Shown one piece after another: positions 1 to 8,375 of a stretch of DNA of 64,000 nt. The stretch is from Desulfoluna sp. (GTDB lineage Bacteria > Desulfobacterota > Desulfobacteria > Desulfobacterales > Desulfolunaceae). Below the pieces are notes generated by a model that did not search any database, was not told where the DNA came from, and saw nothing but the letters and a program-made list of their open reading frames with translations. The DNA is taken from positions 1 through 64,000 of the forward strand of contig NZ_JAQYWB010000007.1 of NCBI RefSeq assembly GCF_030145185.1, read 5' to 3'. The position numbers were made by a program, and so were the translations under genes. Numbering within the stretch: the first letter of the stretch is position 1; every line of letters begins with the position of its first letter.

Positions 1-108
1 TACAGTGCTGCGCCCCTGTTTTCTTTTTGAAATATCGAAGAATGCATAACCATTATGGCAAATAATGGATGGGGGGCTATTTGTCTCTTGACAGGGGGCA
101 ATCATATC

Positions 109-138
109 AGGATGGGCAAAGCGCGAAGCGTGCCCATC
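109..138 (+). repeat. family C repeat, one end only
   Basis: This short stretch matches the left end of the two longer family C copies at 25210-25366 and 38948-39104 (core GATGGGCAAAGCGCGAAGCG). It is an inverted-repeat hairpin end. The rest of the element is not recognisable here. Confidence 0.6.
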
Positions 139-506
139 ATTGATTGATAAACCGCCGCCGATCATAGTCCCCGAAACCCTTGCTCTTAGCCTATTCCTGT
201 TGTCGTGAGGGCACGCTTTATGTTTTGTCTTCCGTCATGTCAGCTGGAAGGGCTGTTCCTGCATTGGCCTATTCGGGCATCGATTTACAATCACACATTA
301 AGTTCAGATAGAATCACCGGGATTGTCATTTCTTTTGTGCTGGAATCAGCCGAGAAGAACACCTCATGACATGAGATTCACGGGCCGGTGCCTGTCCCCT
401 GGTTTGCTGGTTTTCGTCTGATCGTCTGATTGGTTGCACGGATCCGGTGCGGGTGGATCGTAAGGCTGCCGACTTGCTGGGGCTGAACCGGATACCCCGG
501 CACCTG
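139..506. other. intergenic, with traces of a decayed gene
   Basis: No intact gene is visible. Positions 387-405 carry the 19-mer GGTGCCTGTCCCCTGGTTT, repeated at 1661-1679. Just after it, plus-strand codons 462-512 read KAADLLGLNR and then run to a stop, which resembles the recognition helix of a Fis-type HTH. The second 19-mer copy also sits beside a Fis-type HTH fragment, so both may be relics of the same mobile or duplicated unit. Confidence 0.35.
387..405 (+). repeat. 19-bp direct repeat, copy 1
   Basis: GGTGCCTGTCCCCTGGTTT; an identical copy is at 1661-1679. Both copies lie within 100 bp of a degenerate Fis-type HTH reading frame, although in different arrangements. Confidence 0.6.
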
Positions 507-1370
507 TCATAGATTGGCATCGTGAGGTTCCTGATGTCTGACAACCACCATATCATTCTTCTCCACCCCCAGAAGTTCGGCAATGGGGGTGCATTTTGCG
601 ATCAGAAGAAAAAAGATATTCGGATGATCGTTTTCCATCAGCCCCTCAAAATTCCCCTGTCCTTTTGAAATCACCAGATCCGCTGCGTAAAACGCCTGTT
701 TGAATTCGTCCGAGCTGAGATCCATGAGTGTGGATGGCGCATCCGCTCCATTGGAAAGAATCCGGCACACGCGGTCCATGCCAACATACCCGGCATCTTC
801 TTCTGTCACGTCATTGATGATCGGCTTCCCTCGTACGACAAAGGTGACATTCGGATGCCCAAGGGTCTCAATCAGCAGCTTGTCAAAAATCACCTCGCCG
901 CAGTTATCCCCAAGGTAGAGCACGCTTTCCGCCCTGCCCAGCGCTTCTTTCAATTCCGCACGCATATCGACGGTCAGATCTCGTTGAAAAAAACCCTGGA
1001 TTTGAGCGGAGATATCACTGCTTACACTGTGAGCACCATAATCGATGATATTTCCGATCACGGCTAATTTTACGGCAGTGAGTAACGGTTCATCGGTGCC
1101 GCGCACCGTCTTTTCCCAGTCTGCATACTGGCTGAGCAGCAGATCATTTGCCTGTTTTTTTTCCGCTGCATACAGATTCACCTTGTCAAGGTGTTGCTTG
1201 GCAATTCGGTGAACCTGCGTTGCAAGCTGCGGATTCGGCATACCACGGTTGGCGGCCAGCAAGTCATGCACGGCAAAAATAAAGTCTTCTGCGGTCTCCG
1301 CATCCGGCGTGAATTTACGAACCAATGCCTCAACAGTCTTGATATGACAAAAATAACACTCGTGTCTCAT
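507..1370 (-). CDS. DUF89 / ARMT1-like metal-dependent phosphatase
   Basis: This 287-residue protein belongs by motif to the DUF89 (ARMT1-like) family of metal-dependent phosphatases, which remove phosphate from damaged or surplus phosphometabolites. Visible signatures are a CxxC pair near the N-terminus (C5, C8), the metal-site motif GDNCGE (D155, N156, E159) followed by FDK, and GKPIINDVTEED with D187 as a likely metal ligand. The start at 1370 is chosen because the N-terminal MRHECYFC block is typical and a GGAAAG ribosome site lies upstream; an extension to 1490 has no family similarity. The gene stands alone between decayed mobile-element remnants, so its substrate cannot be inferred from context. 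Confidence 0.75.
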   Translation of the reverse strand: MRHECYFCHIKTVEALVRKFTPDAETAEDFIFAVHDLLAANRGMPNPQLATQVHRIAKQHLDKVNLYAAEKKQANDLLLSQYADWEKTVRGTDEPLLTAVKLAVIGNIIDYGAHSVSSDISAQIQGFFQRDLTVDMRAELKEALGRAESVLYLGDNCGEVIFDKLLIETLGHPNVTFVVRGKPIINDVTEEDAGYVGMDRVCRILSNGADAPSTLMDLSSDEFKQAFYAADLVISKGQGNFEGLMENDHPNIFFLLIAKCTPIAELLGVEKNDMVVVRHQEPHDANL

Positions 1371-1528
1371 TGTGCTCTTTCCTTTCCTTTTTTCAAAAAG
1401 CGACCCGTCGGAGGCAACTGACCAACGCATGAAAAATGCCATGAAATGGTGTGCAACCTGACAGATCTCCCACCGCGTGGAGCAACCCAAACCCTCCCCA
1501 TCGATAAATGCAGCCCTGAAGTGGGGGG

Positions 1529-1659
1529 CTAATTCCCCCGTCTTTCGAACAACACCCCGAGTTTGTTCATTCGGCTCTTGAGCGTGTTAACCGGTAGCCC
1601 GAGGAACTCCGCGGCCCCGCCTTGCCCGGTGATTTTCCCCTTTGTGAGCCTGAGCTCAC
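1529..1659 (-). pseudogene. C-terminal Fis-type HTH fragment of a sigma-54 regulator
   Basis: The minus strand reads about 42 codons ending in a stop at 1529-1531: TKGKITGQGGAAEFLGLP, then VNTLKSRMNKLGVLF. This is the classic C-terminal Fis-family helix-turn-helix of sigma-54-dependent activators (GGAAxLLGLxxxTLRSRMxKLGI). No AAA+ domain or start codon lies upstream (towards higher coordinates), where the frame runs into the 19-bp repeat at 1661-1679. It is therefore a truncated remnant. The domain call is firm; the parent protein is inferred. Confidence 0.75.
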
Positions 1660-1660
1660 T

Positions 1661-1679
1661 GGTGCCTGTCCCCTGGTTT
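1661..1679 (+). repeat. 19-bp direct repeat, copy 2
   Basis: Identical to 387-405. It marks the breakpoint of the Fis-HTH fragment on its left and the recombinase remnant on its right. Confidence 0.6.
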
Positions 1680-1708
1680 TCTGCCTGGTCTGTTTTGACT
1701 TCAACCAT

Positions 1709-2041
1709 CTACAGTTCAATCGTTTTGTAAACGATATTCTTCACGAGACACAGGGAAATGTCTTTCCCGGTGGAGCTCTTAAATCCCTTTTCCTTAAGGG
1801 CCTCAGCGGTCTTTTTCAGGGAAAGGCGTTTACCGTTCTGGGGTTTCCTGCGGAGTCTTTGAATTTCTGCGATGAGTTCTGGTTGAGTCTCTTCATATGA
1901 CTTATGACCTTCACACGTCTCGGTTTTGGCCTTTATCCTGTCCCATGAGGCCTTCAGAGTCTGCATGGTCTTAAATCCTTCATTGTGGACCATGCCGTTG
2001 GTGCTTCTATTTTGATATCCATCTATGAAGTCTCCATAAAA
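1709..2041 (-). pseudogene. C-terminal remnant of a serine-recombinase-like protein
   Basis: The reading frame is open from about 2041 down to a stop at 1709 (about 110 codons; the first Met is at 1993). The segment CEGHKSYEETQPELIAEI, then LRRKPQNGKRLSLKKTAEAL and KGFKSSTGK, resembles the C-terminal DNA-binding part of resolvase/invertase serine recombinases, where a GRK or GHK turn precedes an HTH region. The catalytic N-terminal domain with its nucleophilic serine is absent, so this is a broken gene. It agrees with the mobile-element character of the surrounding 0-3 kb. Family assignment is by motif feel only and moderately sure. Confidence 0.45.
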
Positions 2042-2155
2042 ACGTTGTAATGGGCGCTAAATCCTTGGCTAGCTGTGCTGGATTCTTATCTGCCTTCTTC
2101 AGAGAGAAGGGTGGCTACACGTCAGACAAAGCATGCTTTCTACATAATTTCAATT

Positions 2156-2467
2156 GTAACTATTCAGCTTCTGTTAAATCAAAAGAAGTTCCGGTGAAAT
2201 GGGGCACGAAAAGGGAGGGCAAATGCGCTCGTATAAGACGCATTTTCCGCGGTGCGGGGACTATATGAGAAAGGGTGTGCTTGCGCACCATGGGCCAACC
2301 GTAACGGTCATGAAAACCCGTGGCCGGTGATCCCTTGCTCTGCCCAAAATGGCAAAAGTCGTTGGTGTTACAAGCAAATGGTGCGCAAGCACACCCTTGT
2401 GTGGTGTCACGTGGCGAAATGTTTTTGTTAACCTTTCGGCCTGAGGCAGATTGGGCTGAATAGTTAC
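2156..2467. repeat. family B-type element interrupted by a family D element
   Basis: The stretch is bounded by a perfect 13-bp inverted repeat, GTAACTATTCAGC (2156-2168) and GCTGAATAGTTAC (2455-2467), the same ends as the family B copies at 16168 and 36417. Inside it lies the complete family D element (2272-2397). This is consistent with D having inserted into an older B-type element. The internal B sequence is strongly diverged. Confidence 0.5.
2272..2397 (+). repeat. family D miniature element, copy 1
   Basis: A 126-bp element with perfect 18-bp terminal inverted repeats (AGGGTGTGCTTGCGCACC and its complement). The second copy is at 41644-41770, with shared interior words such as CCGTAACGGTCATGAAA and ATGGCAAAAG. 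No reading frame of note. It looks like a MITE. Confidence 0.75.
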
Positions 2468-2499
2468 AAACAATCTTAGGTAAATCGATAACCAAAAGC

Positions 2500-2607
2500 A
2501 CATTTGCAACCTGCTTTCCGAGGCGGCACACCTTGCCGCCGGGTTTATTCCGGTTAAAGTCAACGGCTGAGTTGAATTCTGAACACCTGCAACTCATGCA
2601 CTTGCGA
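2500..2607 (+). repeat. degenerate direct repeat, unit 1
   Basis: About 108 bp, roughly three-quarters identical by eye to 2779-2890. Both contain the family B core, an inverted repeat around ACCTTGCCGCC, followed by a GTCAAC...GAGTTGA hairpin. Unit 1 ends exactly where the family E element begins. Confidence 0.5.
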
Positions 2608-2717
2608 AATATTAACCCGGCGGTTAAATGCGTGAATGTCGAGGGACGTTATCGCCCCGAAAAAGTTGACATCTATTTTACCTGTTGTTTCGTATAGTAA
2701 GTTGCCGGGTTAATACC
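2608..2717 (+). repeat. family E miniature element, copy 1
   Basis: A 110-bp element. Its reverse complement recurs at 8225-8334 with the same length and about 85% identity by eye. Ends are imperfect inverted repeats of AATATTAACCCGGC. No coding potential. Confidence 0.7.
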
Positions 2718-2778
2718 GTGCGTTTCCTCGTAATTCACGCGAATGCGAATACATTTCAGCCTGGAGTAACGACTCCCA

Positions 2779-2890
2779 GTGCGCATTCGCAACCCGCTTT
2801 CGAGGTGGCATACCTCGCCGCCGGAGTTATTTCAGTTAATGTCAACCCATGAGTTGATACGGAAGCACCGGTAACTTATGTGCTTGCGAC
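2779..2890 (+). repeat. degenerate direct repeat, unit 2
   Basis: Second copy of the unit at 2500-2607, again containing the CTTTCGAGGTGGC...CCGCCGG core shared with family B. A third, shorter occurrence of the core is at 2961-3006, just before the ferredoxin-type gene. Confidence 0.5.
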
Positions 2891-3020
2891 ACACGAGGTA
2901 CCCCCTCACCCTTCACGCGAATGCGGACGCGGGGTGCTGCAAGTACCGATAGCCAGGGAGCATTCGCAAACCCGCTTTCAAGGTGGCGCCACCTTGCCGC
3001 TGGAGGCCCGATTTTGGTTT

Positions 3021-4139
3021 TTACTCCAATCCCCTGGCCTTCTCAATCTCCGTAAACGAATGAAACGGCATGGGACGGTTTTTTTCATTTTGGATCCGGT
3101 CGTACATAGCCTGGACGCTTTCCGGAACATCCGGCATCCGGTCGGTGTCGCGTTTGCTGAGCTGTGCGGCGCCTTCGGGGCAGGTGGTGGTGCAGAGCCC
3201 GCAGCCCATGCATTTCTCTGGGTGGATGGAGGCTTTGCCGTCGATGATGCGGATGGCTTTGAACATGCAGCGATCGAGGCAGGTTCCGCAGCCGGTGCAT
3301 TTATCCAGGTCCACTGTGTTGATGTATGAGGCCTTGGTGAGCTGGTTGTGGAGGCCCAGGTGGACCACGGTGGCCATGATGCCGCAGCTGCATTTGCAGC
3401 AGTTGCAGATGTAGTCGAGGTCTCCGGCGGAGTTCTGGGTCTGGGTGACGAGGCCTTCCCGGTCGGCCATATCCATGATGGCGATGGCCTCTTCCTTGGT
3501 GATCTCTTCGGCGCGCAGGTCGTTTTCAATAAAGAAGTCGGCGCATCGGTTGAGGGAGAGGCAGGTTCGGATCGGGTGGTCACAGCCTCGCCCTTCAGCC
3601 TTGGATTTCAGGCGACAGAGGCAGTCGGTGAGGGCGATGCGATCCGCTTCCATGATTTTTGTCTTCACCACATCGTGGGGAAGGATCTCCTGAATGGATT
3701 CCACGCTTTTCTCAACGGGTACGATGCGGAACAGGGAGGTTTGACTCCCGAACACCTCGAATCCCATGGCCTCCATCATGTATTGATTATGAAGGTCTGT
3801 GTACTCTTTATCCAGACGATTGATCTGATATTCGTAGATTCCTACGATGTAGGGCGCCAGGATGTAATGGCGTTCACCTTCGATATCGGTGTTGATGAGG
3901 AGGCCACGCTTTCCCATGCGGTTCAGTCGGTTTTTGCAGAGCTCTTCCGTCAGCCCCGCTTTTTTTGCCACTTCATCTGCCCGCTGGGGGGTGGGGATGA
4001 GGGTCAGTGTCAGTTCGGCCTCCTCGGGCTCGAACATTTTTTTTAAGAGGGCGATGTCCACACCGCTTTCGGTGGCGGGGAACCCCATGGGGAGCTGGTT
4101 GAGGTGCTCTTGAAGTTTTCTGTAGACGGAATCCGGCAT
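3021..4139 (-). CDS. HTH-containing 2x[4Fe-4S] ferredoxin-like protein
   Basis: This 372-residue cytosolic protein has an N-terminal region with winged-helix character (about residues 43-90: TPQRADEVAKKAGLTEE, then RLNRMGKRGLL) and a C-terminal bacterial-ferredoxin domain with two complete cluster motifs: C281, C284, C287, C291 and C310, C313, C316, C320, the last followed by Pro. Between them lie ten further cysteines, including the dense CNCCKCSC stretch at 245-252 and C173/C175/C186/C193/C199. Proteins of this architecture are common in sulfate reducers and are annotated as 4Fe-4S binding proteins; their electron partner is unknown. The gene is monocistronic. The HTH may mean redox-responsive regulation, but that is inference. 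Confidence 0.8.
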   Translation of the reverse strand: MPDSVYRKLQEHLNQLPMGFPATESGVDIALLKKMFEPEEAELTLTLIPTPQRADEVAKKAGLTEELCKNRLNRMGKRGLLINTDIEGERHYILAPYIVGIYEYQINRLDKEYTDLHNQYMMEAMGFEVFGSQTSLFRIVPVEKSVESIQEILPHDVVKTKIMEADRIALTDCLCRLKSKAEGRGCDHPIRTCLSLNRCADFFIENDLRAEEITKEEAIAIMDMADREGLVTQTQNSAGDLDYICNCCKCSCGIMATVVHLGLHNQLTKASYINTVDLDKCTGCGTCLDRCMFKAIRIIDGKASIHPEKCMGCGLCTTTCPEGAAQLSKRDTDRMPDVPESVQAMYDRIQNEKNRPMPFHSFTEIEKARGLE

Positions 4140-4626
4140 GAGGTCTCCTCGAAAATATCTGTGTCGTATTGTTTTGAGACAGTCAAGACGGTGGGTTTAC
4201 TACCGCCTTGTAGATGGAGCATGACGGGCTGATGGCCCGGATCTGTAATTGCGTCTGTGAGGCTATCGGAAGTGGTGTGCCTTTGTCAATATACTTGATG
4301 TACGAACTAAAAAAGCTTGTTGTTCAATCTTCTGTCGTGTTGTGTACACACAAATAATGCGGTGTTTGGTGTGTCCGGTGTGGTTGGAATGGATGTGCAT
4401 GAATGAAAGGAGTGCGTTTTATGGCAGGCGGGCGATACGATTATTCATCAGATATTATGAATTATTCTTAAATGATATTAGGAAAGTTATATTCTGTTTG
4501 AAAAAAAACTTTTAAAGTTTACTTGTATTGAAGCGATTAATGTAGAAAAGTGTCCATGACTGAATATAGCTCTGGTCGCTGCAGTATAGTTATGAATGAT
4601 GCAGGGTCCTTTGATTCTGTGAATAA
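4140..4626. other. intergenic region, no gene seen
   Basis: Divergent intergenic region between the ferredoxin-like gene and the chemoreceptor. It becomes AT-rich towards 4440-4560. No reading frame with a ribosome site or family similarity was seen. The promoter of the ferredoxin-like gene should lie near 4150-4250, but I cannot point to a convincing -35/-10 pair. Confidence 0.5.
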
Positions 4627-4653
4627 TAAATGAAGTAGTGTGACGGCAGATAG
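4627..4653 (+). promoter_or_regulatory. candidate sigma-28 (FliA) promoter of the chemoreceptor gene
   Basis: TAAATGAA, an exact 11-bp spacer, then GCAGATAG. The FliA consensus is TAAAGTTT-N11-GCCGATAA, so TAAA and six of the eight -10 bases match with the right spacing. Transcription would start near 4661, 27 bp before the ATG at 4688. Chemoreceptor genes are often in the sigma-28 regulon. Confidence 0.5.
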
Positions 4654-4687
4654 CCGTTTTTGTGGTTCTGAAACAGGGAGAGAGTCT

Positions 4688-6196
4688 ATGGCTGGTGGAC
4701 GTATTGAACGACAACACAGGGATCAGGTAAATGAGAAAAAATACCAGGATCTTTACTCACTTTCGGGTGCTGCCGTGGTGGCATTTTTTGTAATTTTTTG
4801 TATTCTTCTGGGGGTCACGCCGATTGCGAAAGAGCACTCGGGGCTGGCGGGTTGTTTTTCCCTGGCCATCATCATCATGTGTGGGGTAAGGCTCGCGGCT
4901 TCCCGGCAGGTCGAGGACGCCTATGAGGGGAATCCCGAGTTCTGGAATCATTTTTTTGTTATTTCCACCATTGTGTCCGGGCTCCTTTGGGGCGTTTTAG
5001 AGTCTTGCGTGATTCACTGGTATGGTGTCACCTCAGCCTACAGCGTTTATTCCATGGTGATGACCTGCGGTTTGGTGGGGGGGTGTGTGATCTCCCTTGC
5101 ACCGGATTATAAGCTTCTGGCCGGGTATGTTCTGTGTCTGGTGGGCCCCGTGATTCTTCTGACCGGGGTGACCATGGATTGGGCCATTGCCCTTGTATTT
5201 TTTGTGTATTTGCTGGGAATGATAAGCGTTGGGAAGAAGACCAACGCCTCGTACCGGCTGAATATTGAAAATTCCGTGTTGCTGGACGAAAGGGCCTCGG
5301 CCATTTCCCTTCTGGTGCATGAGTTGTCAGAAAAAGGTGAGAATCTTACCGGGACCTCCAAGGCCCTGCGAGATATTTCTGAAGAGATGGTCGGTGCCTC
5401 GGAAGAGACCTCCAGTCAGATTCATGGTGTGAAATCCGACGCCTCGGTCATGCGGGAGAACCTGGCCTCTATCTCTGCGGCGGTGGAGCAGGCATCCGGA
5501 AACATGGACACCACTTCGATCTCCATGAAAGAGATGGCCGATGCCGTGACTGAAATCGCCGGTCAGTCCTCACGGGCTCTTGAGATTACGGCCCAGGGCG
5601 TTCTTCGCGCTGAGGAAGCCTCGGTGAAGATCACAAGGCTCGATGAGGCGGCCCGGGAGATCGGCAAGATCACCGAAGTGATTACCGAAATATCAGAACA
5701 GACCAACCTTTTGGCCTTGAACGCCACCATCGAAGCCGCAAGGGCCGGGGAGGCAGGCAAGGGCTTTGCCGTGGTGGCCAATGAGATTAAGGAGTTGGCC
5801 CGTCAGACAGCCGAAGCCACCAGCGGGATTCGAGGGCAGGTGGGGGGGATCCAGGATGCCGCAGCCGATTCAGCAAAACAGATTGGACTCATTGCCCATG
5901 TGATTACCGATATCGATGCGATTGTTAACGGCGTGGCCGCCGCCATCGAAGAGCAAACCGCTTCGACCCGTGAAGTGGATCTCAATGTGGGAGAGATGAG
6001 CGGAGGCATGGGGGACATCACCTCCAAGGCAGCGGAAAGCAACCATGCCAGTGAAAACATCCTTGGTCGCATCGAACAGGCGGCCACGCAAACCCGGGGC
6101 AACTTGCAAAACAGTCGCCGGGTCATGGATCGCGCCAAAGAGGTCCTCGATATGGCCGACGCGTTGAATGAGGCGGTGGGAAGGCTTTCTGTCTAA
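4688..6196 (+). CDS. methyl-accepting chemotaxis protein without a periplasmic sensor domain
   Basis: This 502-residue membrane protein has about six hydrophobic segments within residues 25-180 joined by very short loops, then a long coiled-coil signalling domain. The conserved hairpin tip is present ([20 protein letters not shown], about residues 335-354, followed by [15 protein letters not shown]). It therefore signals to CheA/CheW. No dCache or four-helix ligand domain is present, so sensing must occur in or near the membrane (energy state, or a small or hydrophobic signal). The start at 4688 is preferred because GGGAGAG precedes it and because the upstream Met at 4640 would lie before the predicted sigma-28 transcription start. 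No che genes adjoin it. Confidence 0.9.
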   Translation: MAGGRIERQHRDQVNEKKYQDLYSLSGAAVVAFFVIFCILLGVTPIAKEHSGLAGCFSLAIIIMCGVRLAASRQVEDAYEGNPEFWNHFFVISTIVSGLLWGVLESCVIHWYGVTSAYSVYSMVMTCGLVGGCVISLAPDYKLLAGYVLCLVGPVILLTGVTMDWAIALVFFVYLLGMISVGKKTNASYRLNIENSVLLDERASAISLLVHELSEKGENLTGTSKALRDISEEMVGASEETSSQIHGVKSDASVMRENLASISAAVEQASGNMDTTSISMKEMADAVTEIAGQSSRALEITAQGVLRAEEASVKITRLDEAAREIGKITEVITEISEQTNLLALNATIEAARAGEAGKGFAVVANEIKELARQTAEATSGIRGQVGGIQDAAADSAKQIGLIAHVITDIDAIVNGVAAAIEEQTASTREVDLNVGEMSGGMGDITSKAAESNHASENILGRIEQAATQTRGNLQNSRRVMDRAKEVLDMADALNEAVGRLSV

Positions 6197-6231
6197 AGGA
6201 CCGCTGATATCAAAAGGTATTTGTCTCAGGT

Positions 6232-6304
6232 AAGGCCGTTTTTTGTGATCATCCGGAGCGCTTGATGCTTCGACGGGTGATCGCTGGAAAGCGGCCTTTT
6301 TTGG
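6232..6304. terminator. bidirectional terminator between convergent genes
   Basis: A nested hairpin: outer stem AAGGCCG...CGGCCTT, inner stem GATCATCCG...CGGGTGATC, then TTTTTT on the plus strand and a T-run on the minus strand. It separates the chemoreceptor gene from the convergent exporter gene. Confidence 0.65.
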
Positions 6305-6324
6305 GTGTGCCCACGGATTTGGGT

Positions 6325-7206
6325 TTATTCGTTTGCCTGTTCCTGGGGTGCCAGAATGGTGAGAAGGACCCCGGTGAGAATGAGCACGCTGCCACCGTAT
6401 CCCAGGAGCCCCATGGTTTCGTTCCAGAGAAGCCAGGCGAAGAAGGTGGCGACAACGGGTTCCAGAGTGGCCGTAAGGACCGCCCGGGTGGGGGCGAGGT
6501 AGCGCAGGCCCATGTAGTAGAAGCTGTTGGCGCTGTAGGAGAAGAAGGCCAGGAGCACCAGGTGGAACCAGTTGATGGGAGTCTTTGTGGTGAACTCCAC
6601 AAAGGGGAGAAGGCCCAGGATGCCGGTGGGCAGGATCCAGAAAAAGAGGGTGTAGGGGGGGTAGGTGCCTGAGAATTTTTTCCCGATGATGTAGTAGAGG
6701 GAGTAGCAGACACCGGCGGTGAGTCCCCAGAGGACCGCTGTGCCCACGGACTCACCGGCCACAGGGCCGCCGTCGAGGCAGATGCCCCAGACTCCGGCGA
6801 CCGCCAGCATCATGGCGACACCTTTAATAAGGGTCATGCGTTCTCCGAAGAGAAAGTAGGAGAAGAGGGCGACCCAGAAGGGAGCCGTGTACAGAAGGAC
6901 CGAGGCGAGGGCGGCGCCGCCTTTGTCGATGGCCATCATGTTGGCGACATAGAAAAGAGAGATGCCCACAAACCCAAAGGCAAAAAGGATGGGCAGGTCT
7001 TTTTTATCGGCCTTTACCTGTTTTTTTGCGGTGGCATGGATGGCAAACATGATCCAGGTCAGGAGGGCACGGTAGAAGCTCGCTTCGATGGGGGTGATCC
7101 CTGCTGCGAAGAGGTATTTTGAGACCGGTCCGAGGAGACCCCAGAGAAGGGCGGCTCCAAAGATGAGAAAATAACCTCTGAGGCTGGATTGCGGGGTGTT
7201 CGTCAC
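6325..7206 (-). CDS. EamA/DMT-family transporter
   Basis: A 293-residue inner-membrane protein with about ten predicted hydrophobic helices arranged as two EamA repeats, typical of drug/metabolite transporters that export small metabolites. The substrate is not predictable. The GTG at 7206 is chosen as start because a strong GGAGGAG box sits seven bases upstream; the longer Met-initiated frame from 7257 would include that box within coding sequence. The gene converges on the chemoreceptor gene and shares its terminator. Confidence 0.8.
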   Translation of the reverse strand: MTNTPQSSLRGYFLIFGAALLWGLLGPVSKYLFAAGITPIEASFYRALLTWIMFAIHATAKKQVKADKKDLPILFAFGFVGISLFYVANMMAIDKGGAALASVLLYTAPFWVALFSYFLFGERMTLIKGVAMMLAVAGVWGICLDGGPVAGESVGTAVLWGLTAGVCYSLYYIIGKKFSGTYPPYTLFFWILPTGILGLLPFVEFTTKTPINWFHLVLLAFFSYSANSFYYMGLRYLAPTRAVLTATLEPVVATFFAWLLWNETMGLLGYGGSVLILTGVLLTILAPQEQANE

Positions 7207-7456
7207 AGGGTGCTCCTCCACGTATTTTGGAAATTCATTACGACGTATTCTCTCCACGGGAATTTGCGGACTATCTTCCGATCGCCGGAGGCTAAGCTGA
7301 ATAACGATGGCAAGTCAAGTTTTAAGGTGTTCGTGGGGGCTGCGTTCAGAGGGTGTCTGGGAAGAGTGAACCACAGAAATTTCATGACTCTCCGTTTTTC
7401 AATGCATAGTTCATGCGGTGGATGGCCTTTTTCGGGTGAGCCTGTGGTTACCACTA
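7207..7456. other. intergenic region, nothing recognised
   Basis: Upstream region of the exporter gene, then unassigned sequence up to repeat A1. No gene or clear promoter was identified. Confidence 0.5.
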
Positions 7457-7621
7457 TAACCCGGATATTTCACAAGTCGAGTGCGCCCATATTCAAGGCA
7501 CAAAAGCTGCAAATGCAGTACATTTTGCATTTTTGAAACGACTGAAAATATTACTGCAAAAATCTGTAATTATGAATTATTCCTTTGCCACGATTGTTTT
7601 CTCATGAAATATCCGGGCTAA
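7457..7621 (+). repeat. family A element, copy A1 (internally deleted)
   Basis: Starts TAACCCGGATATTTCACAAG and ends CTCATGAAATATCCGGGCTA, near-perfect 20-bp terminal inverted repeats. It keeps only part of the optional hairpin module (CGCCCATATTCAAGGCA). The region 7622-7987 between A1 and A2 holds nothing I can identify. Confidence 0.8.
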
Positions 7622-7987
7622 AGCCGCGGCAGGGGGCATGGTCTGGTGGCGTTCCTTGTTGCGTCCAGGCAAAAAGGTTGACAATAAAAATTGTGGCATG
7701 GTATTTCTGATTGATAGTTTGCTCAGATCCATTGTTTTTTTCTTGATCCAAGTCGGGTTTTCCCTTTTCAACGATTCCGTGAATGATAGCCCTTGTAGCG
7801 CCTGTTGACAGTGCTGTCATCTCTCCAGGGATGGCCCCTCGGGAGGGTCCGTACCCGCTGCGACCCGATTGTGGCTGTCTCTATCCGTCTTTTGATCGAA
7901 AAGAGGCTTCTATAAGCCCCTCCCACCCACCAAAGCACCTAAGCTGTCGGCTTATCCATCGGTTTTCTCTTTGAATATGCCTCCTCT

Positions 7988-8231
7988 AACCCGGATATTT
8001 CACGAGTCGATTGCACCCATGTTCAAGGTATCAAAGCTGCAGATGTAGTGGTTTATCTTAAATCTCTGATAACGCAGAAGCTGGGGGGCACTCGGCTCAT
8101 CCGAAGGGTGAGAAAAGCGAGCAGAAAACGGTGAATTACGGTTTGCATTTTTGAAGTGTCTGCATCTTTCTTGGTAACGATCTGTAATAACGCATTATTA
8201 TTTTGAAGCGGTCGTTTTTCATGAAATATTA
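7988..8231 (+). repeat. family A element, copy A2 (long form)
   Basis: A long form with the hairpin module and the CGAAGGGTGAGAAAAGCGA core. Its right end, TTTTCATGAAATA, merges directly into the left end of family E copy 2, so E probably inserted at or fused with the A terminus. Confidence 0.8.
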
Positions 8232-8334
8232 ACCCGGCAACTTAATATACAAAAAAGCAGATGAAAGAGATGCCAGCTTTATCGGGGTGATAACGCTCCT
8301 CGACATTCATGCATTTAACCGCCGGGTTAATATT
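8225..8334 (-). repeat. family E miniature element, copy 2
   Basis: A 110-bp inverted copy of 2608-2717, ending 41 bp before the sucC start. It therefore occupies the likely promoter/leader region of the sucCD genes. Confidence 0.7.
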
Positions 8335-8375
8335 CGGGTTCGTTTCTCTTTATCAACCCTGCATTGGAGACATCC

